From Candidatus Hydrogenedentota bacterium (lineage in GTDB: Bacteria > Hydrogenedentota > Hydrogenedentia > Hydrogenedentales > SLHB01): a DNA stretch of 19,667 nucleotides. The notes beneath the pieces are model-generated. The model was not told the origin of the DNA. It ran no database searches and saw nothing but the letters and a program-made list of their open reading frames with translations. Each line of letters begins with the position of its first letter. Positions within the stretch are counted from its first letter, which is position 1. Below, piece after piece: positions 10,068 through 17,044 of the stretch. Location: positions 1-19,667 of the forward strand of contig JAKJDA010000010.1 of assembly GCA_022706165.1 (NCBI GenBank). The letters run 5' to 3'. The position numbers were made by a program, and so were the translations under genes.

Positions 10068-10194
10068 ACACGGCCTCGTTGCCGAAGAGTCTTCACCTTG
10101 GTGCGTAGCGTTAGTGCTGTGACAGGTCCAATTCGTCGGTTCGCACGCCGTCCCCGCCAAAGGCACGCATTCTTCACACCAAACCGTGCTTCTG

Positions 10195-10305
10195 GTCATT
10201 GCGCGCGAAGCGAAGCAATCGGAATCATCAGGAATACTGCCCCGAGGCGCGAGGGCTCTGATGCGATGAGACTTCGTCGCGCCCCGCATCGCCCCTCGCG
10301 ATGAC
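10195..10305. repeat. dispersed palindromic (REP/MITE-like) element
   Basis: The left end reads GTCATTGCGCGCGAAGCGAA followed by GCAATC. The right end, read on the other strand, begins GTCATCGCGAGG and continues into GCGACGAAG. The ends are imperfect inverted copies about 111 bp apart. From memory, the 'GTCATTGCGAGCGAAGCGAAGCAATC' type of end is a widespread short dispersed repeat in many bacterial genomes. It lies 17 bp beyond the stop codon of the beta-lactamase-fold gene and may act there as a transcription or mRNA-decay barrier. Without a second copy in the window, its repeat status is inferred. Confidence 0.55.
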
Positions 10306-10322
10306 AGTTGATCCGCTTTCCT

Positions 10323-12911
10323 CTATTTCGCCGGGGGCACCCACGGATTCACCATGCCGTCCACAATGGCCTTGATGAATTTCGGGTGATAGTCGTTGAA
10401 TTTCGGCCCGGCGGTGTTGCGCGTCATGACGATGACGAGTTGGTTCTCCGGGTCGATACGGAGCGTGGCCGATGACGCCGCGCCGTGCGCGAAGGTCTTG
10501 GGGCTGAGGCCCGGTTCGGGCATCCACACCGTGCCGATGCCCCACACCAGGTCCGTGCTCGGGCCCAGCAGTTTCGTCTGTTTCTCCGGCATCATTTTGT
10601 TGAAGGTCTCTTCGCTGAAGAACCGCATGTTGCCATAAGCGCCTTTGTTCAGCAGCATCTGGCCGATCTTGGCCATATCCATCGGCACACTGCGCGTATA
10701 CGCCGACATGTCGACAATGTCGGTATGCGTGCAGCCGAGCGGATCGAGGAAATGCTTTTTCGCGTAGCAAGGTTGCGCCTCGCCGGTGACCGTCTCGATG
10801 ATCTTGCCCGCAATGGCGTAGCCGAGGCCGTTGTAGGCCTGAATCTTGCCGACCTTCAAGGTCGGGTAGGCTTCCGACATCAGCTCTTCGAGGTCGTTCC
10901 ACTCGTCGCCCCAGTGATCGGGATAGAAGCCCTTCTGCGTGAGGCCCATCCAGGTGCCGGCGGTGTGCGTGAACAAATGCCGCGTGGTGATCGGCGTCTC
11001 GACCGGGATGTTGCGGAACGTCGGCAAATACGCATCGATCGGCGCGTCGAGATCGACGATTCCCTGGTCCACCAGCATCATCATCTGCGTGCCGCCAAGC
11101 ATCTTCGAGATCGAGGCCATCCACGTTTTCGTCTCGGTGGTCATCGGCTTGCCGTATTTCTCGCCGTACGCCTTGTGGAAGAACATGACGCCGTTGCGCA
11201 CGATGCACACGCCGAACGGCTCCTTGCTCTCCTTCGCCCATTCTGTGCAGATCGCGTCGATGTTCTTGACGACGTCCTTCTTCATGCCGGCCTGTTTCGC
11301 CGATCCCTTTTTCACGACAGGGGCAGGCGGCCCTTCGATCGGGCGAGGGCATTCGAACGGCTTCGCGAACTCTTTGTCCGTGCCGTAGTAATGACGCTTG
11401 AAATCGACCCACCACTGCCGCTCAACAGCCTTGGCGTTGTTCCCGGCGACAAAGGGGCCGGGCGTCGCAGGGGCCTGCGAATCCGCAAGCCCAGCCAAGA
11501 TCCCGGCCCACCGCGGATCGTTGGTGAACGCGTCCTCGAACAAGCGATGCATGTAGTTATCGAGCATCCAGGAATTGGACTCCTCGACGGCAGGCTCAAT
11601 CCCCAACTCCGGCGGAAGCGCGACCGACGCATCGCTGTTAAAAAAGCCCCAGCTCACGTCTTCAAACGCGGCGGGCATACGATAGACCGTGCGAAAACGG
11701 TGAAACGGCTTGCCGTTCTCCGGGGTAATCTCGACAACCGCGCCGTAGCGGCCCGGCTCTTTGGCGGCGGTCACAAGGTTGAAGTCTTTGTCACAGAACT
11801 TCGTGCTGATCGTGTAATTGCCGAGATAGTTCGCTGCGGTCACAGGGTCGGCAAAGTCGGGCGTCGGAAACGCCGTGCCCCTGAAGACAAAGGGGTCAAA
11901 CACGATCTGCGCCGTCAACAAAAACCGCGTGCGTAGATCATCCGGGCTCGGCATAGGCAGTTCGGCGGCCTTCTTGCCATCAACATGGACAAGCGCGACA
12001 CCGGATTTTTCGCCAATCTTCGGCAGCGGCGCGTATACGATGCGCGAAGCGCGCTCGTTGTTCAGCAGCAACGGGCCCGAACCGAGCAACTTCTGCCCGT
12101 CCGTGACCGTGACTTCCTTGCCCGCCATGGGCGCAGCCGTGACGACGCCGATGCGGAAACGCCCGAAATTGTCATAGTCGCCGCGGATGCTGGCGTTAAT
12201 GTCCGGGCTGCCTTCAGCGGCCAGACGAACGCGGTGCATGGCATCGGGGTTCTCGTGCGTGCGCGTTTTCGGATACCACACCGCCTGGAACCGGGCCGGG
12301 GTCTTGTCGCCATCGTTCACAAAAATCTGAAAACCGAACTCCGTTCCATGCTTGGCGTCGATGCCAAGATTCGACCAGGGGATCATGGCCTCGACGGTGT
12401 ACGCGAACCCGTCATGCGCCGGCGCACTGACGATGGTTGCGGTGAACGGCTTCGGCGGCGCGCTGGTGCGAAACCCTAAGAGCTTGGAGCGAACGCCCGG
12501 GAATTCGGGCATCTGTCCGGGCGTCAACACGATGTGCATCAGTTCTTGCGAGCCGCGCTTTTTGGCGACAAAGATCTCCATCGAGTCGCGATCCCACAGG
12601 AGAGTCTCGTCCTTCGTCTCTTCACGGATATCATCGACCACCGTGACAAAAACCAGCAACCCCTCTTCGTTCCAGCCGAGACGGAAACGCGGATCGAAGT
12701 TGCCCGGCGTCTGGTAGTTGCCAGTCTTGCCAACCATCACGTTGACGTTGAAGCCTTTCCCCCCCCAATGATCGCCAAGGCCATCCACTTCCATCTTGCC
12801 AACGTACGGGATATCGAAGACCGGCGAGTCGTTCTGGGCAAACGCTCCGAACGCTGCCAGACAGGCAACGGCACACGCTGCCGCAATCCTACATTGAGAT
12901 CCTTTTTTCAT
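10323..12911 (-). CDS. exported CBM9-like + serine beta-lactamase-fold protein
   Basis: The 862-residue product has a Sec signal peptide (cleavage likely after AFA, residue 25). Residues about 31-231 resemble family 9-like carbohydrate-binding modules: VDGLGDHWGG, RLGWNEEGLLVFVTVVDD, WDRDSMEIFV, and YTVEAMIPWSNLGI. A middle region (about 240-540) is unassigned. Residues about 545-855 are a class C beta-lactamase/esterase fold: SISK at 600-603 gives the SxxK nucleophile Ser600 and Lys603. HLFTHTAGTW is typical of the family. The second motif reads Y693-N-G rather than YxN, and the third reads HGA at 809-811 rather than KTG or HxG. It is more likely an esterase or peptidase-like hydrolase than an antibiotic resistance enzyme. 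GGAGG lies about 10 nt before ATG 12911. The cell location is periplasmic or extracellular, and the substrate is unknown. Confidence 0.86.
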   Translation of the reverse strand: MKKGSQCRIAAACAVACLAAFGAFAQNDSPVFDIPYVGKMEVDGLGDHWGGKGFNVNVMVGKTGNYQTPGNFDPRFRLGWNEEGLLVFVTVVDDIREETKDETLLWDRDSMEIFVAKKRGSQELMHIVLTPGQMPEFPGVRSKLLGFRTSAPPKPFTATIVSAPAHDGFAYTVEAMIPWSNLGIDAKHGTEFGFQIFVNDGDKTPARFQAVWYPKTRTHENPDAMHRVRLAAEGSPDINASIRGDYDNFGRFRIGVVTAAPMAGKEVTVTDGQKLLGSGPLLLNNERASRIVYAPLPKIGEKSGVALVHVDGKKAAELPMPSPDDLRTRFLLTAQIVFDPFVFRGTAFPTPDFADPVTAANYLGNYTISTKFCDKDFNLVTAAKEPGRYGAVVEITPENGKPFHRFRTVYRMPAAFEDVSWGFFNSDASVALPPELGIEPAVEESNSWMLDNYMHRLFEDAFTNDPRWAGILAGLADSQAPATPGPFVAGNNAKAVERQWWVDFKRHYYGTDKEFAKPFECPRPIEGPPAPVVKKGSAKQAGMKKDVVKNIDAICTEWAKESKEPFGVCIVRNGVMFFHKAYGEKYGKPMTTETKTWMASISKMLGGTQMMMLVDQGIVDLDAPIDAYLPTFRNIPVETPITTRHLFTHTAGTWMGLTQKGFYPDHWGDEWNDLEELMSEAYPTLKVGKIQAYNGLGYAIAGKIIETVTGEAQPCYAKKHFLDPLGCTHTDIVDMSAYTRSVPMDMAKIGQMLLNKGAYGNMRFFSEETFNKMMPEKQTKLLGPSTDLVWGIGTVWMPEPGLSPKTFAHGAASSATLRIDPENQLVIVMTRNTAGPKFNDYHPKFIKAIVDGMVNPWVPPAK

Positions 12912-12936
12912 GCGTCGCTTTCCTCCATGGTGATAT

Positions 12937-12949
12937 GCGCGTTACGCGC
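12937..12949. promoter_or_regulatory. palindrome in the leader of the beta-lactamase-fold gene
   Basis: GCGCGT-T-ACGCGC is a perfect 13-bp palindrome lying 10 bp before the GGAGG ribosome-binding site of the minus-strand gene. In RNA it folds as a short GC stem. A second, larger inverted repeat lies at 12959-12986 (CTCGAC-GCA-GTCGAG, extended by CGTCG/CGACG around a 3-nt bulge). Confidence 0.4.
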
Positions 12950-13028
12950 CCTGCCGCACGTCGCTCGACGCAGTCGAGAATCGACGTTGTGATGCCGAGA
13001 CCGGAAAACCTGGTTTCGCGCAGCCATG

Positions 13029-13043
13029 CCGTGAGAGTCACGG
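13029..13043. promoter_or_regulatory. operator-like palindrome at the predicted transcription start
   Basis: CCGTGA-GAG-TCACGG is a perfect 6-bp inverted repeat around 3 bp. It overlaps the start point predicted for the minus-strand promoter at 13045-13073, a position typical for repressor operators. No regulator gene is visible nearby to match it. Confidence 0.4.
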
Positions 13044-13044
13044 A

Positions 13045-13073
13045 ATCATACTCCTCTCGCGCTCTGACTCCAA
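13045..13073 (-). promoter_or_regulatory. promoter of the beta-lactamase-fold gene
   Basis: On the minus strand TTGGAG (13068-13073) and TATGAT (13045-13050) are separated by 17 bp. Transcription would start near 13038, leaving a leader of about 127 nt that contains the two palindromes at 12937-12949 and 12959-12986. Confidence 0.5.
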
Positions 13074-13091
13074 ACGCGCCCCACATTCCTG

Positions 13092-13120
13092 TTGCGCATT
13101 TTCTCTTTCATTGCTATACT
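13092..13120 (+). promoter_or_regulatory. promoter of the mazG-like gene
   Basis: TTGCGC (13092-13097) and TATACT (13115-13120) are 17 bp apart, the ideal sigma70 spacing. The start would be near 13127, giving a leader of about 95 nt. It is divergent from the promoter at 13045-13073, and the two -35 regions lie within about 20 bp of each other. Confidence 0.55.
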
Positions 13121-13221
13121 GCGTTGGGGCGCGTATCGTGCAGTTCCCATTGCCGCCGTCCCAAGAGAAACATTGAAGGCTCTCGTCTCAGGTGCGACAC
13201 ATACAAGCGGAGGGCGTCGCA

Positions 13222-13704
13222 TTGCCAGAACCCACAGTGTGCGGGGCCGCCGTTCCCATTCCTCATGATCTGCCGGAACCCTTCAAGACGGCGTGGCGCG
13301 TTCAAGCGGACGCGGCGCGCGCAGGATTCGATTGGGACCATGTTTCCGGCGTGACCGAGAAAATCCACGAAGAAATCGCTGAAATTGAGGAGGCCCTTGG
13401 CCGTTCTGCTCGCGAGGAGGCCGCGGCTGAATTAGGAGACTTGCTCTTCACGGCCGTGAACCTCGCCCGCTTTCTTGGCGTCGATCCTGCACGCGAGCTT
13501 GCCGCGGCTGCGCGACGATTCCAGCATCGCTTTGCCCGACTCGAGGCGGAAGTCGACGGTTCGCGACGCGTTGTGACCGATTGCCAACCTGCCGAGTTAG
13601 ACGCGATCTGGCAGCGCATCAAGCGAAGCGGCGGCCTTTGCGGTACGGGGAATAATCAACCCCTTGACAAAGGGGCCGATGATGGGGCAAACTCGCTCCC
13701 CTGA
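13222..13704 (+). CDS. MazG-like nucleotide pyrophosphohydrolase, single domain
   Basis: MazG enzymes hydrolyse NTPs/dNTPs to monophosphates plus pyrophosphate and help clean non-canonical nucleotides from the pool. The 160-residue product carries one all-alpha MazG domain, matching the C-terminal domain of full-length MazG. AARAGFDWDHVSGVTEKI leads to the metal-binding EExxE (E50, E51, E54), followed by AAELGDLLFTAVNLARFLG with E70 and D73, and RRFQHRFARLE. The N-terminal MazG domain found in E. coli (about 260 residues in all) is missing. TTG 13222 is chosen because GGAGGG lies at 13209-13214; a GTG at 13192 is the alternative. It sits just upstream of the DnaA boxes and dnaA. Activity and substrate preference are inferred from the family. 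Confidence 0.87.
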   Translation: MPEPTVCGAAVPIPHDLPEPFKTAWRVQADAARAGFDWDHVSGVTEKIHEEIAEIEEALGRSAREEAAAELGDLLFTAVNLARFLGVDPARELAAAARRFQHRFARLEAEVDGSRRVVTDCQPAELDAIWQRIKRSGGLCGTGNNQPLDKGADDGANSLP

Positions 13705-13732
13705 TGTTGCGAAAAGGCCCTGTTTATAGGCC

Positions 13733-13774
13733 TGTGGACAACATGTGAATAACCTGTGAATAACGTGTGGATAA
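13733..13774. promoter_or_regulatory. oriC: DnaA-box array, putative oriC / dnaA control region
   Basis: Four DnaA boxes lie head to tail, all with the TTATNCACA sense on the minus strand. In plus-strand orientation they are TGTGGACAA (13733-13741), TGTGAATAA (13744-13752), TGTGAATAA (13755-13763) and TGTGGATAA (13766-13774). The last is the perfect TTATCCACA consensus. Each is separated by 2 bp, giving an exact 11-bp period, about one helical turn. Upstream, an AGGCC...GGCCT inverted repeat encloses TGTTTATA. The position directly before dnaA is typical of chromosomal origins and of dnaA autoregulation. I see no obvious long AT-rich unwinding element or DnaA-trio run, so origin function is inferred. 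Confidence 0.75.
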
Positions 13775-13935
13775 CGCTCGCGCAACGACGGGGGCGTAGC
13801 GTTTGGAGGCGTTCCCAAGGGTGGGGTGCGCGGCGCGTTGTGCACGAATGCAAGACGTAACGCAGGAACAGAAACCAACGGAACGCCGGCAGGGGGAGCG
13901 ATTCAAATTGCGGTTGGGAAGACTGCTCGCACGCA

Positions 13936-13955
13936 ACATTTCGCTTTCGAAATGT
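13936..13955. promoter_or_regulatory. perfect inverted repeat upstream of dnaA
   Basis: ACATTTCG-CTTT-CGAAATGT is an 8-bp perfect stem with a 4-nt loop, 77 bp before the dnaA start. It could be an operator or a leader hairpin. The remaining 13775-14032 interval holds no firm gene or promoter; a weak open frame there is discussed among the rejected items. Confidence 0.45.
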
Positions 13956-14032
13956 CCGGAAGAGACGCCCAGCCTGCGCTTATTCTTTAATCTTCTCGGA
14001 GACGAGGCAGACGCTTGATGCAGGGAGCGGCT

Positions 14033-15400
14033 ATGGTATCGGATAAACATAATCCTTGGGAATTGGCGCAGACCCGCTTGCAAGAACGACTCGATGAACA
14101 TAGCTACAAGAATTGGTTTTCTCAGACCCGGTTTGTTTCCTACGATAACGGATCGTTGACCATAGGAGTGCCGAGTCAGTTTTTCGCGGATTGGCTTCGC
14201 GATCATTACATCGAGGCCATCTCCGATTGCATGCGCGAATGCAGTCCCGGCTTTGTCGAAGTGTTTTTCCGCCCAGTCACGGACATGCCCCCTGCGCCGC
14301 AGGACGGTCCTGCAGGAAAACCCAGCAATAGGTCGCAAACGCCCAAGCGCCCGCTGGCGCGCGTGGATCAACGTTTTGACGGATTCAATCATCGCTACAC
14401 CTTTGACCGTTTCGTCATCGGCGCGGGCAATCGTTTTGCCCATGCGGCGGCGCGTGCGGTCGCCGAGAGTCCGGCGCGCGCGTACAACCCGTTGTTCCTG
14501 TACGGCGATACCGGGCTTGGCAAGACGCATCTGATGCAAGCCATCGGCCAAGAAGTCCTTCAACGCAGGCCCGAGGCCAGCGTTGCCTTCATTTCGTCGG
14601 AAGATTTCACGAATCAACTGATCGAAAGCATCGCGAAGAAATCGACGCAAAAATTCCGTGCGCGTTTTCGCAAGGTGGACGTGCTCCTGATCGACGACAT
14701 TCATTTCATCGCGGGCAAGGAAGCCACGCAGGAAGAATTTTTCCACACGTTCAACGCCTTGTTCGACATGCATAAGCAAATCGTCCTGTCGAGCGATCGA
14801 CAACCCAAGGAAATCAATGGATTGGAGGATCGCTTGCTCTCGCGCTTCGAGTGGGGGTTGGTGACGGATATTCAGCCCCCCGATCTCGAGACGCGCGTGG
14901 CCATCCTGCAGAACAAGGCGGCAGAGGAAAACGCCGTCGTTCCCGCGGATGTCCTCCGCTACATCGCGACCTACGTCGCCACGAATATCCGCGAGCTCGA
15001 AGGCACGCTCATCACGCTGCTCGCGTACGCGAAACTGACCGAACGCAAGATCACCCTGCACGTTGCGGAAGACGTGTTGCACGACCTTATCGGGCGGGAA
15101 AAAATCAAGCCTGTCACGATCGAAAACATTCAGCGGGCCGTCGCGGAGTATTTCGATCTTCGCATCGCTGATCTCAAAAGCCGCAATCGCCAGCGGCAAG
15201 TGTCTTTCCCAAGGCAACTCGCCATGTTCTTATGCAAAGACCTCGTGCCGAATCTGTCCCTAAGCGAAATTGGAGAGGCTTTCGGCGGCAAGGACCACAC
15301 AACCGTGCTGTACGCGTGCCAGCAGATCGCCGAAAAAGCGCGCAATAATCCCGAAACCCGACAAGTGCTGGCGCATCTTCAAAAAGTCGCCCAGGCGTAA
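14033..15400 (+). CDS. dnaA: chromosomal replication initiator protein DnaA
   Basis: DnaA binds the origin boxes, melts DNA and recruits the replicative helicase. The 455-residue protein has domain I (WELAQTRLQERLDEHSYKNWF), a short Pro/Lys/Arg-rich domain II linker, and an AAA+ domain with Walker A GDTGLGKT at residues 158-165 and Walker B VLLIDDIHFI. A sensor/Arg-finger region reads RLLSRFEWGL. The C-terminal domain IV carries the family DNA-binding signature GGKDHTTVLYACQQI. ATG 14033 is preferred because AGGGAG lies 5 nt upstream; ATG 14018 in the same frame is possible and would add five residues. Its likely targets, the four boxes at 13733-13774, lie about 260 bp upstream. The gene ends in a strong intrinsic terminator, and no dnaN follows. 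Confidence 0.98.
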   Translation: MVSDKHNPWELAQTRLQERLDEHSYKNWFSQTRFVSYDNGSLTIGVPSQFFADWLRDHYIEAISDCMRECSPGFVEVFFRPVTDMPPAPQDGPAGKPSNRSQTPKRPLARVDQRFDGFNHRYTFDRFVIGAGNRFAHAAARAVAESPARAYNPLFLYGDTGLGKTHLMQAIGQEVLQRRPEASVAFISSEDFTNQLIESIAKKSTQKFRARFRKVDVLLIDDIHFIAGKEATQEEFFHTFNALFDMHKQIVLSSDRQPKEINGLEDRLLSRFEWGLVTDIQPPDLETRVAILQNKAAEENAVVPADVLRYIATYVATNIRELEGTLITLLAYAKLTERKITLHVAEDVLHDLIGREKIKPVTIENIQRAVAEYFDLRIADLKSRNRQRQVSFPRQLAMFLCKDLVPNLSLSEIGEAFGGKDHTTVLYACQQIAEKARNNPETRQVLAHLQKVAQA

Positions 15401-15420
15401 TCCATCGCAAAACGTACCAC

Positions 15421-15456
15421 CGGCCTGCCCTTTTATGCGGCAGGTCGTTTTTTTTT
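15421..15456 (+). terminator. intrinsic terminator after dnaA
   Basis: CGGCCTGCC (15421-15429) pairs with GGCAGGTCG (15439-15447) in a 9-bp stem with one G-U pair and a 9-nt loop. A run of nine T follows immediately (15448-15456). This isolates dnaA from the downstream cluster. Confidence 0.92.
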
Positions 15457-15531
15457 CGCGCCCTGCCGAACTTTTCTTTCCCGGACGGTGTCCAAGAAGA
15501 CGCCGTGTGCTAAGATGATCCTGCAGAAAAG

Positions 15532-15550
15532 GACCGGCGGCTCGCCGGTC
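15532..15550 (+). promoter_or_regulatory. stem-loop in the leader of the DUF4139 gene
   Basis: GACCGGCG-GCT-CGCCGGTC is a perfect 8-bp stem with a 3-nt loop. It ends 8 nt before the AAGGAG ribosome-binding site (15559-15564). No T-tract follows. TAAGAT at 15511-15516 may be the -10 of the cluster promoter, but no good -35 is visible. Confidence 0.5.
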
Positions 15551-15572
15551 GGTCAGGAAAGGAGATGTCATT

Positions 15573-17039
15573 ATGAAAACATCGTTCGTGACGGCAATGC
15601 TCGTTCTGTTCATCGCGGCGCTGGCATGCGCTCAAGAGCCCGTAGCGTCCGCGCCGTCCGTCTCCGCGCCCACAGCGCCTTCGGGAGTGGCGAGCACCCT
15701 CGCCGATCGGGTGGACGTCGGAGTCACCGCGTACAACAGCGGCATCGCGTTGGTGCGTGATGTGCGCACGCTGTCGGCGCCAACGGGCGAGCACAAACTC
15801 CAGTTTATGGACGTTTCGCAGCAAATCCGCCCCGAGACGGTAAGCCTGCGATCGCTTGATGCGCCGGGGTCGATTGCAATCCTCGAACAGAATTACGAAT
15901 ACGACCTGATGAGCCCGAACAAACTCATGGAAAAATATGTTGGAAAGAAAGTGAAGCTTGTGAACTTCAGCACCCAGATCGGCTTTCAAGAAGTGGACGC
16001 CGACCTATTGAGCAACAACGAAGGGCCTATCTATAAAGTTGGCGATCGGATTTATTTGGGACATCCCGGCAACGTCGTGCTGCCGGAGATACCGGCCAAC
16101 CTCATCGCCAAGCCCACGTTGGTGTGGGAGGTGAACAACGCCCTGCCGAACCAGAAGATCGAAGTGAGTTATCTCACCGACGGCGTGACGTGGCAAGTCG
16201 ATTATGTGCTGACCCTCGCCAAGGACGACGCCACGATGGACCTGGCGGGGTGGGTGACGCTGTCGAACCAGTCGGGCACGGAGTACACGAACGCGGAGCT
16301 GAAACTGGTCGCGGGCGACGTGAATCTTGCGCCGCGCTCGCAGCAGCTCAAAGTCCGAGCCGACATGTTGGGGTATGCAGAGGGGATGATGGCGCCTGCC
16401 CCGCCGCGCGAAGAGAGTTTCGCCGAGTACCATCTCTACACCGTGCCGCGCCGCACGACCATCAAGCAAAACCAGACAAAGCAGATCAGCCTGCTGACGG
16501 CGGCCCAAGTGGGGATTAGGAAGGAATACGAGACGTCGAGCGACCAAGACCTGTTCACGCCGTTCATGCGTCCGGATTCCGGGCCAATCAGGCAGGACGT
16601 CGCGGTGCTATTGAAGTTCATGAACGCGGAGAAGGCGCATCTGGGCATTCCGCTGCCCGCGGGCACGATGCGCGTGTACAAGCAGGACAGCAGCGGCGCA
16701 CTGCAATTCGCGGGCGAAGACCGGATCAGGCATACGCCGAAGAACGAAGAAGTGCGCTTGGGCATCGGCAAAGCCTTCGATATCGCCGTGGAACGCACGC
16801 AGACCGATTTCCAGCAACCCGCCCAAAACATCAGCGAAAGCGCGTTCAAAATCGTCGTGCGCAATCACAAGGACACGGAAGTCACGGTAAACGTGGTCGA
16901 GCGCATGTACGGCGATTGGCGCATCCTCGAGAAATCGCAGGAGTTCAGTAAGCGCGACGCCGCGACGGCGGTGTTCCCCGTCACCGTGCCCAAAGACGGC
17001 GAGGCCACGGTAACCTATCGCGCGCAAACCAAGAGGTAG
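15573..17039 (+). CDS. DUF4139 domain-containing exported protein
   Basis: The 488-residue product starts with a Sec signal peptide (hydrophobic core, ALACA cleavage motif at about residue 20) and a Pro/Ala/Ser-rich linker to about residue 40. The rest matches my recollection of DUF4139 proteins: TAYNSGIALVRDVRTL near the N-terminus, WEVNNALPNQKIEVSYLTDGVTWQVDYVLTL with the family's 'W..Y' pattern, and DLAGWVTLSNQSGTEYTNAELKLVAGDVN. A large beta-rich C-terminal part ends in TVTYRAQTKR. The domain has no established biochemical role. It is secreted or periplasmic, with no anchor visible. AAGGAG and ATG 15573 fix the start. The next gene begins 5 bp after its stop, so it probably leads the downstream operon. 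Confidence 0.85.
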   Translation: MKTSFVTAMLVLFIAALACAQEPVASAPSVSAPTAPSGVASTLADRVDVGVTAYNSGIALVRDVRTLSAPTGEHKLQFMDVSQQIRPETVSLRSLDAPGSIAILEQNYEYDLMSPNKLMEKYVGKKVKLVNFSTQIGFQEVDADLLSNNEGPIYKVGDRIYLGHPGNVVLPEIPANLIAKPTLVWEVNNALPNQKIEVSYLTDGVTWQVDYVLTLAKDDATMDLAGWVTLSNQSGTEYTNAELKLVAGDVNLAPRSQQLKVRADMLGYAEGMMAPAPPREESFAEYHLYTVPRRTTIKQNQTKQISLLTAAQVGIRKEYETSSDQDLFTPFMRPDSGPIRQDVAVLLKFMNAEKAHLGIPLPAGTMRVYKQDSSGALQFAGEDRIRHTPKNEEVRLGIGKAFDIAVERTQTDFQQPAQNISESAFKIVVRNHKDTEVTVNVVERMYGDWRILEKSQEFSKRDAATAVFPVTVPKDGEATVTYRAQTKR

Positions 17040-17044
17040 CCGCC

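Noticed and set aside
10485..11936. A 483-codon plus-strand open frame opposite the beta-lactamase-fold gene
   Set aside because: Arg/His-rich sequence without recognisable motifs, fully antisense to a gene with a signal peptide and SxxK motif.
10323..12911. Antibiotic resistance beta-lactamase
   Set aside because: The fold and SxxK are present, but YxN and KTG are altered. The CBM9-like module and length also suggest a glycan-directed esterase-like enzyme instead.
13803..14018. A 71-codon open frame between the DnaA boxes and dnaA, whose stop overlaps the dnaA start region
   Set aside because: It lacks a ribosome-binding site, matches nothing I recognise, and lies in probable origin/control DNA. 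Its Arg-rich composition looks like chance coding in GC-rich sequence. It would be reconsidered if conserved in relatives.
13724..15217. A 497-codon open frame on the minus strand opposite dnaA
   Set aside because: It is entirely antisense to dnaA and covers the DnaA boxes. Codon use in the plus-strand frame and DnaA motifs explain it as a shadow of GC-rich coding sequence.
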